Assembly: GCA_963741305.1 (NCBI GenBank)
Contig: CAVUHL010000003.1
Span: 3,534,001 to 3,598,000, forward strand
Length of the DNA stretch: 64,000 bases
Direction of reading: 5' to 3'
From: DATMER01 sp963741305
GTDB lineage: Bacteria; Acidobacteriota; Thermoanaerobaculia; Multivoradales; UBA5704
In this document: piece after piece, positions 41,914 through 51,190 of the stretch
How positions within the stretch are numbered: the first letter of the stretch is position 1
How the letters are laid out: each line of letters begins with the position of its first letter
The notes under the pieces: model-generated
Seen by the model: only the letters and a program-made list of their open reading frames with translations
Databases searched by the model: none
Told to the model about the DNA's origin: nothing
Program-made: the position numbers and the translations under genes

Positions 41914-43164
41914 ATGACAACACCTCCGCCGCAGCCCCTGCCCGCCCGGAAGAAGCTCGCCTTCTCCCTCGTTCTGCTCGGATTCGTCTGGATCCTGGTC
42001 GAGCTCGCCTGCTGGGTGGGCCTTTGGGCGCTGGAGCGCTACAAGGGGGTGGAGTACACGCCCGCCCTGGTCCGGACGCTCTCCGACAAGCACCGGGGCA
42101 TCCTCCAGGCGCACATCGGAGAGAGCGGCTCCTACGTGCTCTTCGACCCGGAACTGGGCTGGACCATCCGTCCAAACGGGTCCAAGAGGGGCTACAGGAC
42201 CAACCACTACGGCATCCGCGCGAGCCGCGAGTACGCGCTTGAGCCGCCGCCGGGAACGCTGCGCCTCGCCGCCTTCGGAGACTCCTTCACCCACGCCAGC
42301 GACGTGCCCAACGGAGAGACCTGGCACTTCCGGATGGAAGAGATGAATCCAAAAGTGGAGGTGCTGAACTTCGGCGTCCCCGGGTTCGAGCCCGGCCAGG
42401 CCCTGCTCCGCTACCGGCGCGACGGGGTGAAGTTCCATCCCCACGTGGTGCTGATCGGGTTCATGTCCGAGAACATCAACCGGGTGGTCAATACCTTCCG
42501 GCCGTTCTACTTCCCCAAGAGCGGCGTGCCCTTCACCAAGCCGCGATTTGCGCTTCGCGGCGGCGAGCTGGTCCTGGTCCCCAACCCGATCCAGAGCCTC
42601 GACGGCTACCGCGAGCTCCTGCGGGACCCAGAGCACGTCCTGCCGCGCATCGGCGAGAACGACTACTTCTATCAGCGGAGCTCGAAGCCGAATCCCCTGG
42701 ACTTCCTACCCTCCGTACGTTTCGGGAGCATCTTCTCCGATCAGTACCTCCACCAGCCCACCCGCCGTGGTGGGGTTTACAACATCCGGTCCGAGGCCTA
42801 TCAGGTCACCCGGAGCGTCCTGGAAGAGTTCTACAAAGAGTCCGCTGAAAACGGTTCCCTTCCGATCATCGTGCTCTTTCCTGAGCGGCGGGACATCCGT
42901 GCCAAACACGAGGGAAAGCCGGTCGTCTACCGGCCCCTGCTCGACGAGCTGCGGGGCAAGGGCTACCGCGTGATCGATCTGCTGGAGGGGTTCGAGCGCT
43001 ATGACCCGCAGGGGGAGATGATGAAAAAGAAATTCATCCACTACCCGAAGAGCGGGAACCGCATGGTGGCGCGGCACATCCTGGACTATCTGGAGAAGAA
43101 CAAGCTGACGACTTCGGAAGGCGTGCGGGCTAGTCTGAAAAGCGCTAGCGCCTCACACGAGTGA
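41914..43164 (+). CDS. SGNH/GDSL hydrolase-like membrane-anchored protein
   Basis: 416 residues. One transmembrane segment (about 16-38, KLAFSLVLLGFVWILVELACW) anchors it. AAFGDSFTHASDV carries the SGNH block I Ser, VLNFGVPGFEPGQALLRYR the Gly/Asn region, and the C-terminal HYPKSGNRMVARHILDYL the His. Such proteins often act as acetylesterases of polysaccharides. TAGAAT (41895-41900) precedes the ATG by 13 nt without a ribosome site. Confidence 0.8.
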   Translation: MTTPPPQPLPARKKLAFSLVLLGFVWILVELACWVGLWALERYKGVEYTPALVRTLSDKHRGILQAHIGESGSYVLFDPELGWTIRPNGSKRGYRTNHYGIRASREYALEPPPGTLRLAAFGDSFTHASDVPNGETWHFRMEEMNPKVEVLNFGVPGFEPGQALLRYRRDGVKFHPHVVLIGFMSENINRVVNTFRPFYFPKSGVPFTKPRFALRGGELVLVPNPIQSLDGYRELLRDPEHVLPRIGENDYFYQRSSKPNPLDFLPSVRFGSIFSDQYLHQPTRRGGVYNIRSEAYQVTRSVLEEFYKESAENGSLPIIVLFPERRDIRAKHEGKPVVYRPLLDELRGKGYRVIDLLEGFERYDPQGEMMKKKFIHYPKSGNRMVARHILDYLEKNKLTTSEGVRASLKSASASHE

Positions 43165-43242
43165 GGCGGAAGGCTTGCCCGAGGGGGCCGGGTCGGGGGC
43201 CCGGTACAGCTCGAGCCCCCCTTGGGGTTGAGCAGTCCGTCC

Positions 43243-43512
43243 TTAGCGCACTGCGCCGCGGCGGAACAGATTGACGATGGCGAGCAGAATCACTGCGCCG
43301 AGGAGCGACACGAGCAAAGACGGCAGGCTCAGGTCGCCGGAAGTTACGGTGCCGGTGCCGAACATGGGAGCCAGCAGCAGGCCCGCGAGAAGCGCGCCGA
43401 CGATGCCGACAACGATGTTCAGAATTACTCCCTGCTGAGCGTTCGTACGCATGACCATGCTGGCGATCCAGCCGATCAGGCCACCTACGATAAGCATAAT
43501 GATGATGTTCAT
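43243..43512 (-). CDS. GlsB/YeaQ/YmgE family stress membrane protein
   Basis: 89 residues, three hydrophobic segments: LIVGGLIGWIASMVM, ILNIVVGIVGALLAGLLL and LLVSLLGAVILLAIVNLF. The GxIGW and NxxxGxxGA motifs are those of the transglycosylase-associated family. AGGAGGACC lies before the ATG. Small stress-induced membrane protein; mechanism unknown. Confidence 0.92.
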   Translation of the reverse strand: MNIIIMLIVGGLIGWIASMVMRTNAQQGVILNIVVGIVGALLAGLLLAPMFGTGTVTSGDLSLPSLLVSLLGAVILLAIVNLFRRGAVR

Positions 43513-43656
43513 GACGGTCCTCCTCTTGTTGGGTTGCTCTCCGGGGTCGATCTCGACCCTGCCTGGGACAAAAGCAACTGTCGTGCCACTCGCCGTCCGG
43601 CTACCCGGAAGCTTTTGGGTGTAGGCTGCGGGGAGAGGGCTGAACGAGGAGGTCTG

Positions 43657-45420
43657 ATGAGGGTTCTATTCGCCTTGCTGGCCGGGCTGGCGGCTTGTTG
43701 TCGTGTTCTCGAGGCGGCCCCGCCGCCGCAGTTTGGCGAGCTGATCGAAGTCAATGTTGTCAACGTCGACGTCCTGGTCACGGACCGGGGTGGCCGGCCG
43801 GTGACCGATCTCCGCCGCGAGGACTTCGAGGTCCTGGAGGACGGCAAGCGGATGGAGGTCACCAACTTCCAGGTATTGAAGGCCGGTCCTGCGGCGAGCG
43901 CCCCCCTGCCTGCACCGTCGGCGCCAGCTTCTCAACCCGCGGAGCCCGAGCCGCAGCTCCCGGCCGAGGAGCGGCTCCACCTGATCGTCTACGTCGACAA
44001 CTTCAACCTCGAGCCGGCGCACCGGGCCCGGGTCCTGCAGCAGCTCCGCGGGTTCCTCAAGGACCTCAGCCCCGAGGACCGCGTCATGATGGTGACAAAC
44101 GACCTGGGGCTGACCGTGCGGCTCCCCTTCTCCGGCGACCAGGCAGCCATGGAAAGGGCCCTCGCCGAGATCGGGACCCTTCCCACCCAGGGTCAGACGA
44201 CGGCGAACGAGCGGCGCCAGGCACTGACGCGGGTCCTCGCCATCCGGGAGGCAGTGCGCGCCATAGAAGGCCCCTGCAGCCGATCGATCGTGGCACCGAT
44301 CGAGAGCTACGCCTCGTCCACCCGCGATGAGGTTCTGCGCTCGATCAATGCCATGACCGTCCTGGTCAACTCCCTCTCCGGTATCTCCGGCCGCAAGGCC
44401 GTGCTGCACGTAAGCGACGGCCTTCCCGTCACTCCCGGCGAGGAGGTCTACCAGCTCATGGCCGAGATCTGCGGCGGAGGCACGGCCTCGGGCGTCATGG
44501 ACGTGGCCGACGCGGACATGATCGGTCCCGATCAATACAGCGGCCGGGAGGCCATGCTGGACGCACAGCGCTACAGCACGATCGGGGACTTCAACAAGCT
44601 CGCCGCCCATGCCAACGCCCACCGGGTGACGCTCTACACCCTGCAGGCGAGCGGCCTTGCGGCGCCCGCTTCCGCCTCGGCGGCATGGGACCAGAACGAG
44701 GTGGTGCTCGCCCAACTCCCGAACATCCACTCCACCGCCGCTAACAACCTCCGGAATTCGCTCACACTGCTGGCCTCAGAAACTGGGGGCAGAGCCATCC
44801 TGGACGCCAACGACGTCACCGCCGACCTGCACCGGATGCAGAAGGACCTGGAGAGCTATTACTCCATCGGCTACACGCCGTCGCACTCCGGGGATGGCCG
44901 TGAGCACCGCATCGAGGTCCGGATCAAGCGGCCCGGCCTTCAGGTGCGGCACCGCAAGAGCTACCGCGACAAACCGGCCATCGAGCGCGCGGTCGACAAG
45001 ACCCTCTCCGCCGTCTACCACGGCGTGGAGGAGAACCCGCTGGAGGTCACCCTGGAAATGGGAGTGCAAAGGCGGACAGAGGGGAGCCTCGTCTCCGTCC
45101 CGATCAAGCTGCGCATACCTCTGTTCAAGCTCGGCATCTTCCCGCAGCCAGACGGGACCTACCGTGGGCGCCTGCGCCTGCTCGTGAGCACACGCGACTC
45201 GAAGGGAGGGGTCTCCCCTATCCGGCAAGTCGAGGTTCCGCTCCAGATCCCGCCGGAGGAAGTCCTCTACGCCATGGGCAAGTTCTACGACTACGAGCTG
45301 ACCTTGAACCTTGCCCCCGGCGAGCAGAATGTGGCCATCGCCGTCTGGGACGAGGGCACGGCTACAACCTCCGTCCTGAGCCGCACCCTCGAAGTGGAGG
45401 CAGCCGTCCCCGCAAAGTGA
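43657..45420 (+). CDS. VWFA-related secreted protein (tandem copy 1)
   Basis: 587 residues, GAGGAGG before the ATG. Signal peptide to about LEAAP. VNVVNVDVLVTDRGGRPVTDLRREDFEVLEDGKRM is the family's N-terminal block. The VWA metal site is changed to YVDNFNLEP. Further blocks: SINAMTVLVNSLSGISGRKAVLHVSDGLP and SYYSIGYTPSHSGDGREHRIEVRI. The C-terminal 150 residues form a beta domain (LRIPLFKLGIFPQPDGTYRG). It is a close paralogue of the next gene, including the 40 bp before the start. Role unknown. Confidence 0.92.
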   Translation: MRVLFALLAGLAACCRVLEAAPPPQFGELIEVNVVNVDVLVTDRGGRPVTDLRREDFEVLEDGKRMEVTNFQVLKAGPAASAPLPAPSAPASQPAEPEPQLPAEERLHLIVYVDNFNLEPAHRARVLQQLRGFLKDLSPEDRVMMVTNDLGLTVRLPFSGDQAAMERALAEIGTLPTQGQTTANERRQALTRVLAIREAVRAIEGPCSRSIVAPIESYASSTRDEVLRSINAMTVLVNSLSGISGRKAVLHVSDGLPVTPGEEVYQLMAEICGGGTASGVMDVADADMIGPDQYSGREAMLDAQRYSTIGDFNKLAAHANAHRVTLYTLQASGLAAPASASAAWDQNEVVLAQLPNIHSTAANNLRNSLTLLASETGGRAILDANDVTADLHRMQKDLESYYSIGYTPSHSGDGREHRIEVRIKRPGLQVRHRKSYRDKPAIERAVDKTLSAVYHGVEENPLEVTLEMGVQRRTEGSLVSVPIKLRIPLFKLGIFPQPDGTYRGRLRLLVSTRDSKGGVSPIRQVEVPLQIPPEEVLYAMGKFYDYELTLNLAPGEQNVAIAVWDEGTATTSVLSRTLEVEAAVPAK

Positions 45421-45465
45421 ACTCCTTGGTGTACGCTGTTAGAGAGGGCTGAAGGAGGAGGTTTG

Positions 45466-47232
45466 ATGAGGGTTCGACTGGCCGTGCTTGCCGGGCTGGC
45501 TGCCTGTTGTGTTCTCGAGGCGGCCCCGCCGCAGTTCGGCGAGCTGATCGAGGTCAACGTCGTCAACGTCGATGTCCATGTCACGGACCGCCAAGGCCGG
45601 CCGGTGACCGGCCTCCGGCGCGAGGATTTCGAGGTCTTCGAGGATGGGAAGCGGGTGGAGCTCACCCACTTCCGGACGGTGACGGCTGACGCGCAACCCG
45701 CGGCAGCCGTGGTTCCACTGACGGCTCCCTCACTTCCCACGGAAGCTGCGACGGCTCCCGAGTTAGGGCTACCTCCTGAAGAGCAGCTTCACCTGATCGT
45801 CTACGTCGACAACTTCAACCTCTCCCCGAACCATCGCGCAAGGGTTTTGAAGCAGCTCCGGGACTTTCTCAAGGATCTTGGTTCTGCGGACCGGGTCATG
45901 CTGGCCACCAACGACATGTCGATGAACGTGCGCCTGCCGTTCACCAGCGACCCGTCCGCCCTGGAGGCGGCCCTGGACGAGATCGAGAAGCTCCCCACCC
46001 AGGGCCAGGAGTCGGCCAACGAGCGCCGGCAGGTCGTCCACCGGATCCTCGAGCTGCGGGAAGCGGTGCGGGTGTTCGACGGCCCTTGCAGCAACATGCT
46101 GCTCGCGCCGGCCGAAAGCTATGCCGAGATCACCCGCCAGGAGGTTCTGCGCTCCATCAATGCCATGACCGTCCTCGTGAACTCCCTTTCAGGCGTCCCT
46201 GGCCGCAAGGCGCTGCTGCACGTGAGCGACGGGCTTCCGGTCACTCCGGGCGAAGAGGCGTTCCAGCTCCTGGTCGAGCTCTGCGGCGGGGGCACTCAGT
46301 CGGGGATTGAGGACGTCTTCGACGGGGACCTCCTGGATCAGAACGTCCAGATCAGCGGACGCACTCTCATGATCAAGGCTCAGACGTACAGCACGGTCGG
46401 GGATTTCGACAAGCTCGCGGCTCATGCCAACGCCAACCGGGTGACGCTCTACACCCTGCAGGCGGGCGGCCTCGCCGCCCCGTCGGCGGCAGAAGGCGGC
46501 TCTCCCTTCGAGGAGCGGATGTTCCAGCTCCCGAACATGCAGGCCCTCTTCACCGCCAACCTGCAGAACTCGCTCAGCCTCCTGGCGACGGAGACCGGCG
46601 GGCGGGCCATATTCAACGCCAACGACCTGACATCCGACCTGCGCCGGATTCAGGACGAGCTGGGGAGCTACTACTCCCTCGCCTATTCGCCGGTGCACGC
46701 CGGGGACGGGCGCCAACACCGGATCGAAGTGAAAATCCGCCGGCCCGGGCTCCAGGTCCGCTACCGCAAGGGCTACCGCGACAAGCCGTCGATCGAGCGC
46801 GCCGTGGATCGGACCCTTGCCGCTGTCTACCATGGCTTCGAAGAAAACCCGCTGGATGTCTCGCTGGAGATGGGAGCGCAAAGGGAGACAGAGGGGAGCC
46901 TCGTCTCCGTCCCGATCAAGCTGCGCATCCCCCTGTTCAAGTTGGGCATCTTCCCGCAGCAGGACGGGACCTTCCGTGGACGCCTGCGCCTGCTCGTGAG
47001 CACACGCGACTCCAAAGGAAGGGTTTCGCCCATCCGGCAGGTCGAGGTGCCGCTCCAGATCCCGCAGGAGGAAGTCCTCTACGCCATGGGTAAGTTCTAT
47101 GACTACGAGCTGACCTTGAACCTTGCCCCCGGCGAGCAGCACGTGGCCATCGCCGTCTGGGATGAGGGCACGGCCACGACCTCCGTGCTCAGCCGCACGC
47201 TGACCGTTGCCTCGCCCTCCACAACCCGTTAG
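45466..47232 (+). CDS. VWFA-related secreted protein (tandem copy 2)
   Basis: 588 residues. Same architecture as copy 1, with the same altered metal site (YVDNFNLSP) and near-identical C-terminal domain (LRIPLFKLGIFPQQDGTFRG). The middle (residues about 280-350) has diverged most. GGAGGAGG before the ATG and the stretch AGAGAGGGCTGAA upstream match copy 1, so the duplication included the leader. A TTG at 45463 is an alternative start. Its stop overlaps the convergent dehydrogenase stop. Confidence 0.92.
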   Translation: MRVRLAVLAGLAACCVLEAAPPQFGELIEVNVVNVDVHVTDRQGRPVTGLRREDFEVFEDGKRVELTHFRTVTADAQPAAAVVPLTAPSLPTEAATAPELGLPPEEQLHLIVYVDNFNLSPNHRARVLKQLRDFLKDLGSADRVMLATNDMSMNVRLPFTSDPSALEAALDEIEKLPTQGQESANERRQVVHRILELREAVRVFDGPCSNMLLAPAESYAEITRQEVLRSINAMTVLVNSLSGVPGRKALLHVSDGLPVTPGEEAFQLLVELCGGGTQSGIEDVFDGDLLDQNVQISGRTLMIKAQTYSTVGDFDKLAAHANANRVTLYTLQAGGLAAPSAAEGGSPFEERMFQLPNMQALFTANLQNSLSLLATETGGRAIFNANDLTSDLRRIQDELGSYYSLAYSPVHAGDGRQHRIEVKIRRPGLQVRYRKGYRDKPSIERAVDRTLAAVYHGFEENPLDVSLEMGAQRETEGSLVSVPIKLRIPLFKLGIFPQQDGTFRGRLRLLVSTRDSKGRVSPIRQVEVPLQIPQEEVLYAMGKFYDYELTLNLAPGEQHVAIAVWDEGTATTSVLSRTLTVASPSTTR

Positions 47233-48200
47233 GACATCGAGAGGACGACCTTGCCAAAGACGCCTCCGCGCTCCAGGGCGCGGTAGGCGTCGGCTGCCTT
47301 CTCGAAGGGGACCACCCGGTCCACGATGGGACGCAGGCGGCCGTCTTTGAGGCGCGGCAGGGCAAAGGCGTTGAAATCGGAGACGAGGCCCGCCTTTTCC
47401 GCCCGCGAGCGCGGACGGAGCACGGAGCCCACGATCTTCAGCCGGCGCGAGAGGATGGTACCCAGCTCCACGTCGACCTTGTGTCCGGCAAGGAGCCCCA
47501 CCAGCACCAGCCGGCCCCTCTCCCGCAGCGAAGCCAGGTGCCCCGGCAGCTCGGAGCCGCCGACGAAGTCGAGGACGAGATCGACCCCGCGGCCGCCGGT
47601 TGCCTCCAGCACCTGGTGCGACAGATGGGAGCCGGCCACACAGATCTCCTCCACACCATAGGTGCGGAGCTGCTCCAGGCGGTCGCGGTCGCGCCCGGCG
47701 GCCAGGACCCGCGCCCCCAGCTCACGGGCGAGCTGCACGGCGAAGCTCCCCATGCCGCCGCTTGCGCCGCTGATCAGCACGGTCTCCCCTGCCTGCAGCC
47801 CGCCCTCGGCCACGAGGTTCGTCCACGCGGTGAGCGCGGCCTCGGGGATGGCACCGCCTTCGGCAAAGGAAAGATTGTCAGGAAGGGGCATGAGCTGCCC
47901 GGAAGGAATCGCGGCCCGGGTGGCGTGGCCTCCTCCACCGAGAAGGGCCATGACACGGGCACCCGGCCGCCAGAGGGTGGAGCCCGCGCCGATCACCCGG
48001 CCTGCGCACTCCAAACCCGGAACCTCGCTCTCCCCCGGCGGAGGAGGATACTGGCCGCGGAGCTGGTACAGGTCGGCGTGATTGATCCCCGCCGCCTCGA
48101 TCGCGACCAGAACCTCGCCCGGCCCGGGAACCGGGTCGGGGAGGTCGCCGATGCGCGGGGAAGAGAGGCGCGGGTCGGTCGAAGGAAGAACGGCCCGCAT
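47229..48200 (-). CDS. Zinc-independent quinone oxidoreductase-like MDR dehydrogenase
   Basis: 323 residues. Medium-chain dehydrogenase fold without zinc ligands: GEVLVAIEAAGINHADLYQLRGQYP at the front, the NADPH-binding VLISGASGGMGSFAVQLAREL, and VDLVLDFVGG. This is the PIG3/Qor-like group (NAD(P)H:quinone oxidoreductases). The start at 48200 is inside the sequence after the acyl-CoA dehydrogenase stop (11 nt away); a TTG at 48224 would overlap it. Confidence 0.88.
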   Translation of the reverse strand: MRAVLPSTDPRLSSPRIGDLPDPVPGPGEVLVAIEAAGINHADLYQLRGQYPPPPGESEVPGLECAGRVIGAGSTLWRPGARVMALLGGGGHATRAAIPSGQLMPLPDNLSFAEGGAIPEAALTAWTNLVAEGGLQAGETVLISGASGGMGSFAVQLARELGARVLAAGRDRDRLEQLRTYGVEEICVAGSHLSHQVLEATGGRGVDLVLDFVGGSELPGHLASLRERGRLVLVGLLAGHKVDVELGTILSRRLKIVGSVLRPRSRAEKAGLVSDFNAFALPRLKDGRLRPIVDRVVPFEKAADAYRALERGGVFGKVVLSMS

Positions 48201-48210
48201 GCTCAGGATC

Positions 48211-50142
48211 TCAGTGGGTGCCAACAGGCCGAGTCTTTGACAGGGCCGGCACCGGCTTGGAATCTTCGGTCTTGAACGGAGTCACCGGCTTGAGCTCGCG
48301 CGCTGGACGATCGAGCCCCATGCTCCCCTCCTCCAGCCAAGCGTGCTTGCCATCCAGCACCTTGAGCGCGATCTTGTACTTGCGCACGTCGTCGTTGCTC
48401 CACAGATCCTGGAAGAGCCGGACGATCCGGCGCCGCGAGTTGCGGCAGAATAGATCGGCCAGCTCGGCGGCGTTCTCCGCCTCGGGATGGCCAGCCTCGC
48501 GGAAGGCCTGCGCGCGGGAAACCGACGAAGCCATGGCGAACAGCTCGTTGGCGATGTCGACCAGGCGGAACAGGAAAGCCTGCTTGTTCTGCAGCTTGGC
48601 CTGGTGGACGACCATGCCGTGGAAGATCTGCCGCGACAGCCGGCGGGTGTTGCGCTCGCAGAAGCGCAGGTGCCCGGCAAGCTCGCCGAACTCCTGGAAG
48701 CGCGGCCACTGACCCCAGCCCAGCCACCGGGTCGGGTACCAGGAACCGTAGAAAGCAGCCATCTTCGGCAGCTCGGAAATCTTCTCGGCCACGCTCTTCT
48801 CGGGATCGATCATGGCACCGGCAACCTGCAGGTGCTTGTCCACGGCCTCGCGGGCCATGAACAGGTGCATGATCTCGCTCGATCCCTCGAAGATCTTGTT
48901 GATGCGGTAGTCGCGCATCATCTGCTCGACCGCGATCGGCGCCTCGCCACGGGCTTCCAGCGAGGTCGCGGTCTCATAGCCGCGGCCGCCGCGGATCTGC
49001 ATGGTCTCGTCGATGATCTCCCACGTCCAGAAGGAGTTCCACTCCTTGCAGGCGGCGGCTTCCAGGCGGATGTCATAGCCGCCGCGGTCCGACATCTCGG
49101 TGGCGAGCAGCGCGATCGACTCCATGGCGAAGGTGGTGGCGGCCATGTCGGCGATCTTGTGGGAGATGGCCTCGTGCTTGCCCACGGGACGGCCCCACTG
49201 CACGCGCTCGGAGGCCCACTTGCGGACGATCTCCAGGCAGAGCTTGGCCGTGCCGACAGAGCCGTTCGGGATCGAAAGGCGGCCGTCATTCAGGGTGGTG
49301 AGGGCGATCTTCAGGCCCTTGCCCTCCTCGCCGATCAGGTTCTCGGCGGGCACCCGGACGTTCTTGAAGCTGATCACCGCGTTGGCGAGCGCCCGCAGGC
49401 CCATGAAGTGGCAGCGGTGCTCGACCTTCACGCCCGGCCACTCGTTCTCCACCACAAAGGCGCTGATCTTCTTGCTCTTGGGATCGGCCGCCATGACCAC
49501 GAGGAGCTTCGAGAGGGTGCCGTTGGTGCACCAGAGCTTCTCGCCGTTGAGGATGTAGTCGCCCTCGGGGGTCCGCTCGCAGGTGGTCATCAGGCGGGCC
49601 GGATCGGAGCCGACCTGCGGCTCGGTCAAGGCGAAAGCGGAAATGTCGCCCTTGGCGCAGCGCGGCAGATACTTCTGCTTGAGCTGCTCGGAGCCGAACA
49701 GCTTGAGCGGCTGCGGCACGCCGATCGACTGATGAGCGGAGAGCAGCGCCGACAGGTTGCCGTCCACGCTCCCCATGAGCATCATGACCTTCTGGTACTC
49801 GGAGTTGGTGAAGCCCAGGCCGCCGTACTTCTTCGGGATCTTCATGCCGAAGGCGCCCAGCTTGCGGAGGCCGTCCACCACCTGCTCGGGGTACTCGCCC
49901 GTGACGTCGATCTCCACCGAATCGACCTGGTCGCGCAGGAACTCCTTCATCGCCCGGTAGAACGCCGCGAACTCCGGGCTGTCCTCCTTGGCGAGAGGAT
50001 AAGGATGGATCAGGTCCAGGCGGAAGTTGCCGAGGAACATCTCGCGCAGGAAGCTCGGCTGCTTCCACTCCGTCTCGCGGGACGCCTCCGCCACCTTCCT
50101 CGACTCCAGTTCACCGATGTTCTGCAGGTCCTTGGTCGCCAT
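48211..50142 (-). CDS. Acyl-CoA dehydrogenase (VLCAD/ACAD9-like)
   Basis: 643 residues. GLGFTNSEYQKVMMLMGSVDG, FALTEPQVGSDPARLMT (FAD/acyl contact), YILNGEKLWCTNG, SIPNGSVGTAKLCLEIVRKWASERVQWGRPVGKHEAIS and RINKIFEGSSEIM, which holds the catalytic Glu of the long-chain type. A C-terminal 200-residue helical extension resembles VLCAD/ACAD9. It oxidises long-chain acyl-CoA in beta-oxidation. Upstream of the MDR gene in the same direction. Confidence 0.93.
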   Translation of the reverse strand: MATKDLQNIGELESRKVAEASRETEWKQPSFLREMFLGNFRLDLIHPYPLAKEDSPEFAAFYRAMKEFLRDQVDSVEIDVTGEYPEQVVDGLRKLGAFGMKIPKKYGGLGFTNSEYQKVMMLMGSVDGNLSALLSAHQSIGVPQPLKLFGSEQLKQKYLPRCAKGDISAFALTEPQVGSDPARLMTTCERTPEGDYILNGEKLWCTNGTLSKLLVVMAADPKSKKISAFVVENEWPGVKVEHRCHFMGLRALANAVISFKNVRVPAENLIGEEGKGLKIALTTLNDGRLSIPNGSVGTAKLCLEIVRKWASERVQWGRPVGKHEAISHKIADMAATTFAMESIALLATEMSDRGGYDIRLEAAACKEWNSFWTWEIIDETMQIRGGRGYETATSLEARGEAPIAVEQMMRDYRINKIFEGSSEIMHLFMAREAVDKHLQVAGAMIDPEKSVAEKISELPKMAAFYGSWYPTRWLGWGQWPRFQEFGELAGHLRFCERNTRRLSRQIFHGMVVHQAKLQNKQAFLFRLVDIANELFAMASSVSRAQAFREAGHPEAENAAELADLFCRNSRRRIVRLFQDLWSNDDVRKYKIALKVLDGKHAWLEEGSMGLDRPARELKPVTPFKTEDSKPVPALSKTRPVGTH

Positions 50143-50294
50143 TGGATCATTTCCCCTTTGTTCTCAATTCGGCTTTTTCCTGCAACAGGCATTCCCAGAT
50201 GCTGGGCCCGATTTCTGCGGGCGAGCCTGCCACTATGCCGCACTGCGACATCATAGCAGGATAGCTTCCAGGGATTCAACTACGCCGCAGTGCG

Positions 50295-51125
50295 TCAGCG
50301 CATCGAGATCGCCACCCCGACGACCACCAGGCCCGCGCCGATGAGGATGCGCAGGGTGAAGGGCTCACCGAGCCAGAGGGTGCCGATGAGGACGGCCACG
50401 ACCGGGGTGGCGTAGTTGATCAGGGAGAGGCTCGTCGCCGGTAGCTTCCGGAGCAGCCAGTAGTAGACCGTGAAGGCCACGGCGGAGCCGATCACGGCCA
50501 GGTAGACGACGGCGAGCACCGGCCTCGTCCCGAAGGCGATCTCCTTTCCCCGCTCCATGCTCCATGCGAAGGGGACGACCAACAGCGCCCCCAATCCCAT
50601 CGAGACTCCGGAAACCGAGAGGGGAGGCACTCCCGATCCCCAGCGTTTGACCGCCACGTTGGCTATGGCTGAGGCCACCGGTGCGATCAGCATCACCTTC
50701 GCGGCAAAGCCCGCCCGCGGACCGACCAGGGCTCCGAGATCCTCCGAGTAGAGCACCGCCACGCCGATGAAACCGATCAACACTCCCAGAAAGGTCGCCG
50801 TCCGCAGGCGCTCGCCGGGCAGGAAAAAATGGGCCAACACCGCCACGAACAAAGGGAAGGTCGCGAAAATCACCGCCGCCAGGCCAGACGGCACCCACTG
50901 CTCCGCCCAGTAGACCAGGCCGTAGGAGATCGTGAACGTCAGGACTGCATTGACCCACCAGAGCCGGCGCTCGACCGCCGTTGCGCCCAGGCGGATGCGG
51001 AACACCGGAGCCAGGGCGAGGAGCAGCGCGCAGGCCAATGTAAAACGGAGCACCACCCCCGTGAGCGGTGGAATCCCCTCCAGGCTGACGCGGATCGCCG
51101 CCCAGGTGCTCCCCCAGATGAGCAC
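50295..51125 (-). CDS. EamA/DMT family transporter
   Basis: 276 residues with about ten hydrophobic segments in two EamA repeats. LIWGSTWAAIRVSLEGIPPL opens the first and GVPPLSVSGVSMGLGALL and PVVAVLIGTLWLGEPFTL belong to the second. The family moves small metabolites or drugs. With the GTG at 51125 the first helix is short; in-frame codons back to a CTG at 51176 would complete it (YAALAAL), so the true N-terminus may be longer. Confidence 0.88.
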   Translation of the reverse strand: MLIWGSTWAAIRVSLEGIPPLTGVVLRFTLACALLLALAPVFRIRLGATAVERRLWWVNAVLTFTISYGLVYWAEQWVPSGLAAVIFATFPLFVAVLAHFFLPGERLRTATFLGVLIGFIGVAVLYSEDLGALVGPRAGFAAKVMLIAPVASAIANVAVKRWGSGVPPLSVSGVSMGLGALLVVPFAWSMERGKEIAFGTRPVLAVVYLAVIGSAVAFTVYYWLLRKLPATSLSLINYATPVVAVLIGTLWLGEPFTLRILIGAGLVVVGVAISMR

Positions 51126-51190
51126 CAGGGCCGCGAGAGCCGCGTACGTGAGGAGAGGGCGGCCAGGGGTGGTCAGCGGTTATCCCAGTC

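Noticed and set aside
43222..43656. Upstream extension of the first VWFA gene
   Set aside because: It overlaps the GlsB/YeaQ gene on the other strand; a ribosome site and signal peptide fix the start at 43657.
50143..50294. Operator from GCCGCACTGCG and CGCAGTGCG before the acyl-CoA dehydrogenase
   Set aside because: The halves are far apart and only partly symmetric; they are not strong enough to list.
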